Positions 13,161 through 20,435 of a stretch of 44,778 nt of DNA are shown piece by piece. Origin of the DNA: a virus; the IMG/VR virus record IMGVR_UViG_3300021061_000007, positions 1 through 44,778 of that record; one strand, written 5' to 3'. A model generated the notes under the pieces. That model was given only the letters and a program-made list of their open reading frames with translations, made no database searches and had not been told where the DNA came from. A program made the translations under genes and the position numbers. Each line of letters starts with the position of its first letter. Positions within the stretch are counted from its first letter, which is position 1.

Positions 13161-14345
13161 ATGGCCAGTCTCGAATATCGCCCAAATGAAGAGGCGTGGA
13201 CGTCCATCTACGTCCGCTACCGCCACAATGGCAAGAACAACGCTGACGGTCCGTATTTCTCGGTGCTGGCTGCCAACAAGGCCAAACGCTCCATTGAGGA
13301 GAAGATACCGCCTAAGCGGCGGCGTAGCCGGGTGCTCGACGGGGTCAGGCCTCAACGGACGATGACGTGGGATGAGATTCTCACGGAGTGGGAACACGCG
13401 CGGCGCGGCGACGCCGAGCATCCCATAACAGACGAATCGATTCAGGAGTACAAGGCCGTCGCCCTCAAGACCGCCTTGGCGCTAGGCTGGGACACGATCA
13501 GGAAGGCGAGCAAGCGTTCGGTATTGGAGCATCGCGCCAAGACCAATGGCGTTGGCTGCACGTCCGCTTTCCGTTACCTGCGCCACATCTACCGCTGGGC
13601 CGGGGAGAATCTCGGCCAGCCCTATGACCTGACGATCTATAAGGCGCTCAGGCCCCCTCAGAGTCAGGAAGCGGACGTCGATCTCATTGAGGACCGGTTC
13701 ATTCAAGAGATTTTGGACGCGGCGCGGGTGCGCGGGCAGTTTCCCTTGTTCTACTGCCTCTGCCATTACGGATGGCGTCCCGCTTCGGCGTGCCGGCTCA
13801 CCGTTGGGGACGTGAGTCTGGACGCCCTCAAGGTCAGCCTCCTGGTCAAACGTAACGGTCGCCATCCGGCCCCCATCACTAAAGAGACCGCGCAATTCCT
13901 TTGGCCCCTCATGAAGGGGCGCGACTTGTCCGAGCCCCTGTTCCTCAACCCGGAAGGGAAGCCGTGGCGCGTGAAGAAAGGCGCGGTCGAGCTGGACAAC
14001 TGGTACAAGAACAACCTGAGGCCGAAGGATTGTGGGAAGGTTGGTGACATCTACGCACTGAAGCGGTGGGCGATCTGCACGATGTTCGATGTCGGCGTGC
14101 CGCCGGCCGAGATTCAGCTTATTACCGGCCACAAATGTCTGTCCCAGGTGCTCAAGTACTTTAAGCACAACGAAAAGCGGGCGCGTGCCGGCGTTGAAAA
14201 GATCGGCGCGAAGCTTCAGAGTACAGAGTGCGGCCAGAGTACCGATCAGAGTGCGGAAACGAAAACAGAACAAAACAGTTCTGGGCAGATTCTTGCTGTT
14301 AATCGGGTGGCCGCAGTGCTTAACGCACGAAACTCGCAGAACTAG
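13161..14345 (+). CDS. int: Tyrosine recombinase (integrase)
   Basis: 394 residues. Catalytic elements: R206 in YGWRPASACRLTVGDV, K230 in LLVKRNGR, then IYALKRW (298-303) in the place of the usual HxLR box, ITGHK with H324, and the nucleophile Y333 in VLKYFKH. The core-binding domain covers about 65-165. In the HxLR box the His and possibly the second Arg appear as Y and K or R302; the alignment is ambiguous. The gene ends 35 bases before the tRNA-derived attP core, the normal integrase-att arrangement. Its 3' end also carries likely arm-type sites. Confidence 0.9.
   Translation: MASLEYRPNEEAWTSIYVRYRHNGKNNADGPYFSVLAANKAKRSIEEKIPPKRRRSRVLDGVRPQRTMTWDEILTEWEHARRGDAEHPITDESIQEYKAVALKTALALGWDTIRKASKRSVLEHRAKTNGVGCTSAFRYLRHIYRWAGENLGQPYDLTIYKALRPPQSQEADVDLIEDRFIQEILDAARVRGQFPLFYCLCHYGWRPASACRLTVGDVSLDALKVSLLVKRNGRHPAPITKETAQFLWPLMKGRDLSEPLFLNPEGKPWRVKKGAVELDNWYKNNLRPKDCGKVGDIYALKRWAICTMFDVGVPPAEIQLITGHKCLSQVLKYFKHNEKRARAGVEKIGAKLQSTECGQSTDQSAETKTEQNSSGQILAVNRVAAVLNARNSQN
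14217..14254 (+). repeat. Integrase arm-type repeats, left (P arm)
   Basis: Four direct copies of CAGAGTRC start at 14217, 14224, 14235 and 14247, inside the 3' end of int. The same word returns on the other side of the att core at 14465 and, with one change, at 14476. Such direct repeats flanking attP are typical of arm sites bound by the N-terminal domain of tyrosine integrases. Confidence 0.65.
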
Positions 14346-14379
14346 AAACAGACCGAAACAGGCAGTTACAATTCGGTTC

Positions 14380-14434
14380 GGACTTAAAATCCCTTTCCCG
14401 TAAGGGAGTGCGGGTTCGAGTCCCGCCCTCGGCA
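14380..14434 (+). other. attP: attP core: 3' half of tRNA-Leu(UAA)
   Basis: The stretch begins with an anticodon stem-loop (GGA, loop CTTAAAA with anticodon TAA, TCC), continues with a class II variable arm (TCCC-GTAA-GGGA), a T arm (GCGGG TTCGAGT CCCGC) and the acceptor end CCTCGGCA. There is no matching 5' half, so it is not a tRNA gene but the phage copy of a tRNA 3' end, used as attP so that integration restores the host tRNA-Leu. The encoded CCA is absent. Confidence 0.85.
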
Positions 14435-14464
14435 AAACGGCTTATGACTTTCCGAAGGGTCGCT

Positions 14465-14483
14465 CAGAGTACACAAAGAGTAC
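14465..14483 (+). repeat. Integrase arm-type repeats, right (P' arm)
   Basis: CAGAGTAC at 14465-14472 and AAGAGTAC at 14476-14483 lie just beyond the tRNA-like core and match the repeats at 14217-14254. A weaker CAGAGCAT is at about 14498. The 14435-14552 stretch otherwise shows no gene. Confidence 0.6.
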
Positions 14484-14552
14484 CGTTCGAGAAACGACAG
14501 AGCATAGGCGCGGTTTGACTACAGAATGGCGCGCCCTGAAAAAGGCGCTCCG

Positions 14553-14990
14553 CTACTCTCGGCCTGATGGGTCGTCGGATTGCGACTTGGCCCGAGCGCT
14601 AGCTACGCCGTAGCCCCCAAATGCGCCTGTCGCCACATAAACCACGGCCTTGATAACCTCGATGGCCACTTGGTCTTTATCTTTCCACAGAGCGAAGGTC
14701 ACGATGAGTGCAAGCGCCGCGATCGTTATCATAACAATGCGCGTGACAGTTTTGCGCATTCCCAGCTGGTGGTCCCGGCTATTGATCTGGTCCTTGGCTT
14801 TAAGTTCCAGAGCCTTCTGACTATACTCGAAGCCGTGTCGGTCCTGTTGTTTCTGTAGCTCCAGTTCTTGCGCCCGGATCCCTAGCTCTTTGCTTTGATT
14901 CTCGATGAGCTGACGCATCAGCTCGATCGGCATACCTGGCGGTTCAGTTTTAGGACGGGCAGGATCCCGTGACTCGACTTCTCGACTCAC
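14553..14990 (-). CDS. Two-helix membrane protein with coiled coil (possible conversion gene)
   Basis: 145 residues. An N-terminal coiled coil (about 22-70, LMRQLIENQSKELGIRAQEL) precedes two hydrophobic helices at about 83-102 and 109-131. It is coupled as ATGA to 14987-15217 and runs opposite to the late genes. The place between attP and the packaging genes, with a separate promoter, suits a lysogen-expressed gene such as superinfection exclusion. A holin role is less likely because the gene opposes late transcription. Confidence 0.65.
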   Translation of the reverse strand: MSREVESRDPARPKTEPPGMPIELMRQLIENQSKELGIRAQELELQKQQDRHGFEYSQKALELKAKDQINSRDHQLGMRKTVTRIVMITIAALALIVTFALWKDKDQVAIEVIKAVVYVATGAFGGYGVASARAKSQSDDPSGRE

Positions 14991-15217
14991 TTGTCAGCAA
15001 GTCTCCGCGCATAGATCGGGCGCAACCAACGCACTCGAATTGCTCCGAAGTCGCCGCGACGGCCATTCAGCCGAGGCGCTATGATGCGAACCGACGCGAT
15101 TTGCTGGCGCTCTTTTTCGGAAAGAGCCGAAAATTGTTCGACCGTCAGAACCTCGTCATAAACAGGCTCTAAGTCGATGGTCCGCTTATCGCTTCGAGCC
15201 GTAAGGCTGCTGATCAT
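14987..15217 (-). CDS. Small protein of the putative conversion cassette
   Basis: 76 residues from ATG 15217, chosen because a good -10 box (TATACT) sits 8 bases upstream; longer in-frame starts would include the promoter. The sequence has an acidic helical middle (EVLTVEQFSALSEKERQQIASVRIIAPRL) and a basic C terminus. It is first in a two-gene minus-strand unit with the membrane protein. No known family. Confidence 0.6.
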   Translation of the reverse strand: MISSLTARSDKRTIDLEPVYDEVLTVEQFSALSEKERQQIASVRIIAPRLNGRRGDFGAIRVRWLRPIYARRLADK

Positions 15218-15225
15218 GGCCCCTA

Positions 15226-15254
15226 AGTATACCCGGGTTTCAGTGTTGCAACAG
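15226..15254 (-). promoter_or_regulatory. Leftward promoter of the conversion cassette
   Basis: On the minus strand TATACT at 15231-15226 is a near-perfect -10 box. A possible -35, CTGTTG, ends 17 bases upstream. The predicted start falls within a few bases of the ATG at 15217, so the mRNA would be leaderless or nearly so. Confidence 0.55.
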
Positions 15255-15304
15255 TATGGACCTAAGTCCTTTACTGCGCGTGACGCTCGGCGCTGAAAAC
15301 GACA

Positions 15305-15331
15305 AACCCCTGGGGTGAACCAGGGGCTGTC
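15305..15331. other. Stable hairpin CCCCTGG/CCAGGGG
   Basis: Perfect 7-bp arms with a 6-base loop. Read on the minus strand it is followed by TTTGTCGTTTT, so it could end leftward transcripts before the conversion cassette. Read rightward it sits just upstream of a good ribosome-binding site at about 15347-15356. Confidence 0.45.
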
Positions 15332-15333
15332 AC

Positions 15334-15542
15334 CCTCGACTAACATCAAGGGGAAGTAATGGGCGGCCTCCCAGGATTCCCACCTGGATCTCCGGGCCCT
15401 TTGCCCGGCGTTTTCGTCACCTCTCCCGGCATATGACCTCGGTACCCATGACTCAAACTAGAAGCCGTTATTATAAGACCCTCGACGCCTCCGGGGCATC
15501 GGCGCTCGACTGTGCCTCGACTACTGACTCCTATGTTCGACT
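15334..15542 (+). repeat. CTCGACT direct repeats upstream of terS
   Basis: CTCGACT occurs at 15334, 15505 and 15516, with TTCGACT at 15536 and CTCGAC at 15481. They lie in the gene-free stretch before the small terminase, where packaging-initiation sites are often found. Function is inferred only. Confidence 0.35.
15359..15436 (+). CDS. Possible 25-residue Gly/Pro-rich peptide
   Basis: An ATG preceded by AAGGGGAAGTA opens a 25-codon frame with a glycine/proline pattern (MGGLPGFPPGSPGPLPG). The same bases contain two hairpins (CCAGG/CCTGG, and CCGGGC/GCCCGG followed by CGTTTTCG), so the region may instead be structured RNA with a weak terminator. The strong ribosome-binding site is the best argument for translation. 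Confidence 0.3.
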   Translation: MGGLPGFPPGSPGPLPGVFVTSPGI

Positions 15543-15583
15543 GCTCGCTGTTAACAAATGGAAACTAACCGATCGGTCCAGTG

Positions 15584-15635
15584 ATGCGTAATACGCATAA
15601 TGACTGTTGCGTTTATCGCATCATTTGGGCATGCT
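15584..15635 (+). promoter_or_regulatory. Late promoter/operator A (before terS)
   Basis: Two palindromes: ATGCG-N5-CGCAT at 15584-15598 and TTGCG-N5-CGCAT at 15607-15621, centres 23 bases apart. The second supplies a -35 box TTGCGT (15607-15612), followed after 17 bases by CATGCT (15630-15635). A TATAGT at 15642 is an alternative -10. The terS start at 15660 has GAGAGAAG as ribosome-binding site. Same operator family as at 42.7 kb. Confidence 0.75.
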
Positions 15636-15659
15636 TTCGTCTATAGTAGAGAGAAGTAG

Positions 15660-15926
15660 ATGGCTAAGGGCGTTAAAACCGGGGGGCGTGTTGCAGGCAC
15701 CCCAAACAAGACGACCTCCCATGTCAAAGAGGCGTTGATCGAAGCGTTTGAAGGGATGGGCGGTATTGAGTCCCTAAGGGCGTGGGCAGAAGCGGAACCG
15801 ACCGAGTTCTACAAGCTGTGGGCTAAGCTCTTGCCGCAAGAATTGACGGCCACCATTGACGTGACTCCTGGGCTCGCGGATCTCATAGCCAAGGCAAGGG
15901 CGCGTCATCGTGAACCAAATAGCTGA
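15660..15926 (+). CDS. terS: Small terminase subunit-like protein
   Basis: 88 residues. The basic N terminus GGRVAGTPNKTTSHVKEALIEAF and the later PTEFYKLWAKLLPQEL match short phage proteins placed directly before the large terminase and often annotated as DNA-packaging or small terminase proteins. It overlaps terL by 17 bases. The small subunit would recognise the packaging site; recognition in this phage is inferred from position. Confidence 0.65.
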   Translation: MAKGVKTGGRVAGTPNKTTSHVKEALIEAFEGMGGIESLRAWAEAEPTEFYKLWAKLLPQELTATIDVTPGLADLIAKARARHREPNS

Positions 15927-17412
15927 CCCCGAGACAGCGCTCATCGAGGACATTGCTGGCTTCCAGCATGACCCCCTCGGCTATGTGCTGTACGCGTTCC
16001 CATGGGGCGAGGGCGAGTTGGTCGGACACCTTGGGCCTCGGATGTGGCAACGCGAGATTCTCGTCACCATGGGCGAGAAGCTGAAAGCTGGCAGGGATCT
16101 TGGCTGTGTGATCCAAGAAGCTATCGCATCCGGTCACGGCATTGGCAAGTCTGCACTGGTTGCATGGATCGTGCTGTGGGCGCTGTCGACGTTTGAGGAC
16201 ACCAAGGCGGTGGTGACTGCCAATACCGAGCCGCAGCTACGCACCAAGACCTGGCCGGAACTCTTGAAGTGGCACCGTCTGGCGATCAACAGCCACTGGT
16301 TTGAGCCCAACGCCATGAGCCTGCATGCGAAGTCGCCGGGGCATGAAAAGACCTGGCGCGCCGATGCGTTGCCCTGGTCCGAGCACAACCCCGAAGCATT
16401 CGCGGGATTGCACAACCAAGGCCGGCGCATCCTGCTGGTATTCGACGAAGCCTCTGCCATCTCAGACCGGATCTATGAAGTCGCGGAAGGCGCGCTAACT
16501 GATGAAAAAACCGAAATCATTTGGCTTTGTTTCGGCAACCCGACCCGCAACACGGGTCGCTTTCGAGAGTGCTTTGGCCGTTTTGCCCATCGTTGGGGCC
16601 ATAAGCAGATCGACTCGCGCACCGTTGAGGGCACGAACCGTGCGCAGCTCGACAAGCTCGTAGCCGACTACGGCGAGGATCACGACATTGTCCGCGTTCG
16701 CATTAAAGGCCAATTTCCCAGGGCAGGTAGCATGCAATTCATTTCATCCGAGTACGCTGATGCGGCGCGTAAGCGCGAGCCAAACCCAACCATGTACGAC
16801 CCCAGGATCGTCGGTGTCGATGTAGCGCGCTACGGCGATGATGAGTCGGTCATCTACCTGCGGCATGGCAACGACGCTAAGACAACGCCACCAGTTCGCT
16901 TGCGCGGCGTCGATACGATGACTTTGGCTGGGAAGGTGGCAGAGTTCGCCCAGCGGAACCGAGTTGACATGATCTTCGTCGATGAAACCGGCGTTGGCGC
17001 TGGTGTGGTTGACCGCCTGCGTCAGTTGAATTGCAAGGTGATCGGCGTTAACAATGGTTCTTCGCCCGACAATCAGGCAGTCGGAGACGAGAAAGTTGCT
17101 AACAAAGGAGCGGAGTGCTGGGCAAAGATGCGGCTTTGGCTCAAAGAAACCGGATCGATTGACGACAGCACCGATCTACAAGGACAACTTGAGGGCCGTG
17201 AGTACGGCTACAACTCGAACAATGAGATTGTCCTAGAACGCAAGGACGACATGAAGAAGCGTGGACTAGCGTCCCCTGATCTGGCTGACGCTCTTGCGCT
17301 GACATTTGCCTATCCGGTTCTTTCGCTCACGCGCGAACAAGCCTTACAGCCCGCTGGCTACGGTGATGGTGTCGTCCGCATGGTGCGAGCGCCTAACCCG
17401 TTTGAGGACTAA
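15910..17412 (+). CDS. terL: Large terminase (ATPase and nuclease)
   Basis: 500 residues from GTG 15910. ATPase: Walker A SGHGIGKS (74-81), Walker B LLVFDE (175-180), coupling motif FGNPT (208-212). RNase H-like nuclease: GVDVARYGDDES with D304, MIFVDETGVGAG with D358, and SPDLADALALTF with D457/D460. The motor pumps DNA into the prohead and cuts it. Length and motif order are complete. It starts the late region with terS under promoter A. Confidence 0.95.
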   Translation: MNQIADPETALIEDIAGFQHDPLGYVLYAFPWGEGELVGHLGPRMWQREILVTMGEKLKAGRDLGCVIQEAIASGHGIGKSALVAWIVLWALSTFEDTKAVVTANTEPQLRTKTWPELLKWHRLAINSHWFEPNAMSLHAKSPGHEKTWRADALPWSEHNPEAFAGLHNQGRRILLVFDEASAISDRIYEVAEGALTDEKTEIIWLCFGNPTRNTGRFRECFGRFAHRWGHKQIDSRTVEGTNRAQLDKLVADYGEDHDIVRVRIKGQFPRAGSMQFISSEYADAARKREPNPTMYDPRIVGVDVARYGDDESVIYLRHGNDAKTTPPVRLRGVDTMTLAGKVAEFAQRNRVDMIFVDETGVGAGVVDRLRQLNCKVIGVNNGSSPDNQAVGDEKVANKGAECWAKMRLWLKETGSIDDSTDLQGQLEGREYGYNSNNEIVLERKDDMKKRGLASPDLADALALTFAYPVLSLTREQALQPAGYGDGVVRMVRAPNPFED

Positions 17413-17414
17413 CC

Positions 17415-17552
17415 ATGGCTCACTTCAAGCGCAAGAAGTCCAAGCGCCAAGTCCGATGCACCATGTGCACCAAGTTTCGTTGGCGCGGCAACAGCATGAA
17501 GAGTGCTCATTGGAAGGTGTTGCGCGACCAAAGCTGGACAACCAATGACTGA
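17415..17552 (+). CDS. 45-residue basic protein with CxxC
   Basis: ATG at 17415, three bases after the terL stop. The product is rich in K and R, with CTMC in the middle and RWRGNS after it. Short proteins of this form (RR.VRCTMC....W.GN) recur beside terminase genes in podophages. It overlaps the next gene by eight bases. Function is unknown. Confidence 0.55.
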   Translation: MAHFKRKKSKRQVRCTMCTKFRWRGNSMKSAHWKVLRDQSWTTND

Positions 17553-17823
17553 CCTCGTCTACCTGCATGCCGCCTTCGGTCGCTCGACGTTGGATAACCT
17601 GCGCCTGCGCGACCGCGTCGCCGAGCTGGAGACGCTAGTTGACAAGTTGCGCATGGAGAATGCTGAACTCAAGCATGCGTGCCATGCCGAGATCGCGCGC
17701 GTGCGTGCTGAGAAAGCCGAAACAGTGGCGCTGGACGCGATCGATGCCGAGGATCTGGAGCCGTCGAATGAGCCCGAGCACGTTAGGATTGTGAAGAAGG
17801 GGAATCCCCCGCTGAGGATTTAG
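17545..17823 (+). CDS. Coiled-coil protein of packaging block
   Basis: 92 residues from ATG 17545. Residues about 18-65 form a coiled coil (RLRDRVAELETLVDKLRMENAELK), followed by an acidic stretch and a basic end. It is the last gene of the unit driven from promoter A; promoter B follows within 30 bases. Function is unknown. Confidence 0.6.
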   Translation: MTDLVYLHAAFGRSTLDNLRLRDRVAELETLVDKLRMENAELKHACHAEIARVRAEKAETVALDAIDAEDLEPSNEPEHVRIVKKGNPPLRI

Positions 17824-17850
17824 CCGCCACCAGACGTGTGACGCTCGTGG

Positions 17851-17909
17851 TTGCGCCACACGCAATGAGCTAAACACGTGTTGCGATAAACGCATCACGT
17901 CTGCATACT
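17851..17909 (+). promoter_or_regulatory. Late promoter/operator B (before acetyltransferase/portal block)
   Basis: TTGCG-N5-CGCAA at 17851-17865 and TTGCG-N5-CGCAT at 17881-17895. The second contains the -35 TTGCGA (17881-17886); a 17-base spacer leads to CATACT (17904-17909). The predicted start coincides with the ATG at 17916, so the mRNA would be leaderless. The geometry is the same as for the repressor promoter at 42.7 kb. Confidence 0.8.
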
Positions 17910-17915
17910 CACGGC

Positions 17916-18395
17916 ATGGATTCTGCCGTTGTCGACGTGACGGGCACGTTTCAGGAAGAGGACATTATCGGCCTGTGGGATGAGATCGGGCCTCTGCTTG
18001 AGAAGCATTACCGCGAGATTGCGCACTATCAGGATATTCCGCTGAGCGTTGACCGCGAGGCGTACAACCGCCTCCAAATCGATGGCCGCCTGCGTGTCTT
18101 CACGGTGCGTACCAAAGAGTGGCAGCTAATCGGTTACGCGATCTTCGTCCTGCGGTACAACTTGCATTACAAAGAGTCGTTCCAGGCGTTGCAAGACGTG
18201 CTGTTTCTGTTGCCGGAATACCGGAAGACTCGCATTGGATCGCGGCTGATCGACTTTGCCGACGAGTGTTTAAGGGAAGACGGAGTACAGGTCGTCATTC
18301 ATCACATGAAGGCGGCGCACTCGTTTGGACCTCTCTTAGAGCGCAAAGGCTACGAGCTACAAGACCTCATCTATACCAAACGATTGGACCGCTGA
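17916..18395 (+). CDS. GNAT-family acetyltransferase
   Basis: 159 residues. The GNAT core is visible: a beta strand LIGYAIFVLRYN, then VLFLLPEYRKTRIGSRLIDFADE (acetyl-CoA loop as R-K-T-R-I-G-S), and the C-terminal GPLLERKGYELQDLIYTK. GNAT proteins acetylate amino groups using acetyl-CoA. Similar genes sit between terminase and portal in other podophages; the substrate (host or virion protein) is unknown. It is first in the block driven from promoter B. Confidence 0.8.
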   Translation: MDSAVVDVTGTFQEEDIIGLWDEIGPLLEKHYREIAHYQDIPLSVDREAYNRLQIDGRLRVFTVRTKEWQLIGYAIFVLRYNLHYKESFQALQDVLFLLPEYRKTRIGSRLIDFADECLREDGVQVVIHHMKAAHSFGPLLERKGYELQDLIYTKRLDR

Positions 18396-18396
18396 T

Positions 18397-18705
18397 ATGG
18401 GCTTCACCGGATCAGTCATCGGGGGTATCGTTGGCTATGAATCGGCCACCGGCACAGGGACAACCACCAAGAAGCTGAAGAAGCAAGGCGCACAGATCAT
18501 CGGCATGGACACCACGGCCCATGCGCCGATTCCGGTGCCTCCGCTGCCCAAGCCCAACCAAGTCGCTGCTCCCGTCGATGCGCGCGATAATCAACGTCGT
18601 CGCCGTCAGCAGTACTTCCAGGGCCGTAACAGCACAATCCTCACGGGTGCGTTGGGCATCCCGCAAGACGCCAATGGGACGCGGAAAGTGTTACTCGGCT
18701 CATGA
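18397..18705 (+). CDS. Small virion-associated protein upstream of portal
   Basis: 102 residues. A glycine-rich N terminus (GFTGSVIGGIVGYE) may be a membrane-active or lipid-modified-like segment, though no lipobox is seen. The C terminus, RRRRQQYFQGRNSTILTGALGI...RKVLLGS, matches a motif (R.STILT..LG......K.LLG) common in small proteins encoded beside portals. It overlaps the portal start. Its exact role is unknown. Confidence 0.6.
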   Translation: MGFTGSVIGGIVGYESATGTGTTTKKLKKQGAQIIGMDTTAHAPIPVPPLPKPNQVAAPVDARDNQRRRRQQYFQGRNSTILTGALGIPQDANGTRKVLLGS

Positions 18706-20381
18706 GCGACTACACCACGCGCCGCAAAAAGCATCAGTCACTCCATCAGCAAATGGTGGCCCAACGGCAATCCTTCATCCCGCACTGGCGGGATTTATCG
18801 GATTACGTGCTTCCCAGCCGCTCGCAGTTCTTGGTCACGGACCACGCCAATCGTGGCAACAAGAAGATGTCCAAGATTCTCGACCCCACGGCCACGATGT
18901 CGGCCGGCACACTCTCGGCCGGGCTCATGTCGGGCATGACCTCACCGTCGCGGGTTTGGCACCAGCTGGGGCATCCGGATAAAGACCTGATGGAGTTCCA
19001 GCCGGTTAAACTCTGGCTTGCCAATGCCAACCGAGTTCTGGCAAACAACTTCCTCAAGTCGAATTTCTACGCGGTCTTGCCTGGACTCTATGAAGACTGC
19101 GGCGTCTTCGAGACAGCGGCCATGTGCATGCTGGAGGACGATAAAACCGTCCTGCGCTGCCACCAATATCCAATTGGATCATTCTGTCTGGCACAGAACG
19201 CGAAGCAGATCGTCGACACGTTTTCGCAAGAGTTCGCTTGGACCGTGCGCCAGGTCGTCGAGGAGTTCGGACTCGACAACTGCTCGCGCCGGGTGCGCGC
19301 CGAATACGACCGGGGCAATTACGAGACGATGGTCGAATTGTTCCAGATTATCCTGCCGAATCCGGATGCCGACGAGAGCCAGGTCGACGCCAAGTTCAAG
19401 CCGTGGCTCTCGTGTTTCTACGAAGCTGGCTGCGATGAGGATCTGGCGCTCAGCGAGTCTGGTTACGACGAGTTCCCGATCCTGGCACCGCGTTGGAAGC
19501 TGCAATCGCGCGATGTTTATGGGACGGACGGCCCCGGCATGGTCACGTTGCCGCACGTCAAAGAACTGCAGCGCATGCAGCTGCGCAAATCGCAGGCGGT
19601 CGAAAAGATGGTGGACCCGCCCTTCCGTGGTCCGGTAGGCATGGTCGGGCAACGCATTTCAACCCAGCCTGGCGACTTCACCGCCGTGCCGCCAAGCGCA
19701 GGTGGCCAAGGGTTCGAGCCGCTCTTCGAGATGAACCCGCGCGTGGATATGCTGCAACTGGACATCGACGACCGGCGGCGCGGCATCCAACGCGGCTACT
19801 TTGAAGACCTCTTCTTGATGTTCGCCAACTCGGACCGCCGCGAGATGACGGCCGAAGAAGTCTTGAAGCGCCATGAAGAGAAGATCATGGTCTTAGGTCC
19901 GGTGCTTGGTCGCTTCGACCAGGATCTCTTGAAGCCGTCCGTTGAGCGCAATTTCGCCGTCAGCCTGCGCAGTGGGCTCTTGCCTGAGCCGCCTCCGGAG
20001 CTGCAAGGCCAAGAACTCAAGATCGAGTTCGTCAGCGTCCTGCACCAAGCGCAGAAACTGGCTGGCCTAGGACCGGTTGAGCGAGTCCTGGGAACTGTTG
20101 AGAGGATTGCCAAGTACTACCCGGCCATTCTCGCCAAGGTCGACCTCGATCAGGCAGTCGATGAAGTGGCCGATCTCAGCGGCGCTCCGCCGAAGCTGGT
20201 TCGTCCAGACGAAGTCGCGCAGGAGATCCGCGCACAAGAACAACAGGCGCAGCAAGCGGCCCAGCGCAGCGCCATGCTCGAACAAGCGTCCAAAACCGCC
20301 AAGAACCTCAGTCAAACCACCCTCGACGGAGATAGCGCACTCAGTCGACTGGCCCAAGCGGGTCAGGAACAACCAGCGTAG
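18702..20381 (+). CDS. Portal (head-to-tail connecting protein)
   Basis: 559 residues. Matches the podophage head-tail connector family: early HWRDLSDYVLPSRSQF, then KILDPTATMSAGTLSAGLMSGMTSPSRVWHQL, the central FEMNPRVDMLQLDIDDRRRGIQRGYFEDLF, and MTAEEVLKRHEEK. Twelve copies form the ring through which DNA enters and leaves and to which the tail attaches. The C terminus is a Q/A-rich coiled coil. The length is usual for the family. Confidence 0.9.
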   Translation: MSDYTTRRKKHQSLHQQMVAQRQSFIPHWRDLSDYVLPSRSQFLVTDHANRGNKKMSKILDPTATMSAGTLSAGLMSGMTSPSRVWHQLGHPDKDLMEFQPVKLWLANANRVLANNFLKSNFYAVLPGLYEDCGVFETAAMCMLEDDKTVLRCHQYPIGSFCLAQNAKQIVDTFSQEFAWTVRQVVEEFGLDNCSRRVRAEYDRGNYETMVELFQIILPNPDADESQVDAKFKPWLSCFYEAGCDEDLALSESGYDEFPILAPRWKLQSRDVYGTDGPGMVTLPHVKELQRMQLRKSQAVEKMVDPPFRGPVGMVGQRISTQPGDFTAVPPSAGGQGFEPLFEMNPRVDMLQLDIDDRRRGIQRGYFEDLFLMFANSDRREMTAEEVLKRHEEKIMVLGPVLGRFDQDLLKPSVERNFAVSLRSGLLPEPPPELQGQELKIEFVSVLHQAQKLAGLGPVERVLGTVERIAKYYPAILAKVDLDQAVDEVADLSGAPPKLVRPDEVAQEIRAQEQQAQQAAQRSAMLEQASKTAKNLSQTTLDGDSALSRLAQAGQEQPA

Positions 20382-20384
20382 GGA

Positions 20385-20402
20385 TAGCCACCGAGCTATC
20401 GC
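20385..20402 (+). other. Hairpin after portal gene
   Basis: GATAGC and GCTATC form a perfect 6-bp stem with a 6-base loop four bases after the portal stop. There is no U-tract, so it looks like an mRNA stabilising or processing element rather than a terminator. Confidence 0.35.
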
Positions 20403-20435
20403 ACTTCCACTTACACCACGACAGAAAGCAATACC

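Noticed and set aside
14380-14434. A complete tRNA-Leu gene
   Set aside because: Only the anticodon arm, variable arm, T arm and acceptor 3' strand are present; no D arm or 5' acceptor strand precedes them. It is an attP core, not a functional tRNA.
13482-14435. Long minus-strand frame opposite the integrase
   Set aside because: It mirrors a well-supported integrase in a GC-rich sequence and has no recognisable motif; typical antisense shadow.
14553-14990. Holin gene
   Set aside because: Two membrane helices would fit, but the gene runs opposite to the late region and has its own promoter beside attP, so a lysogenic role is more likely.
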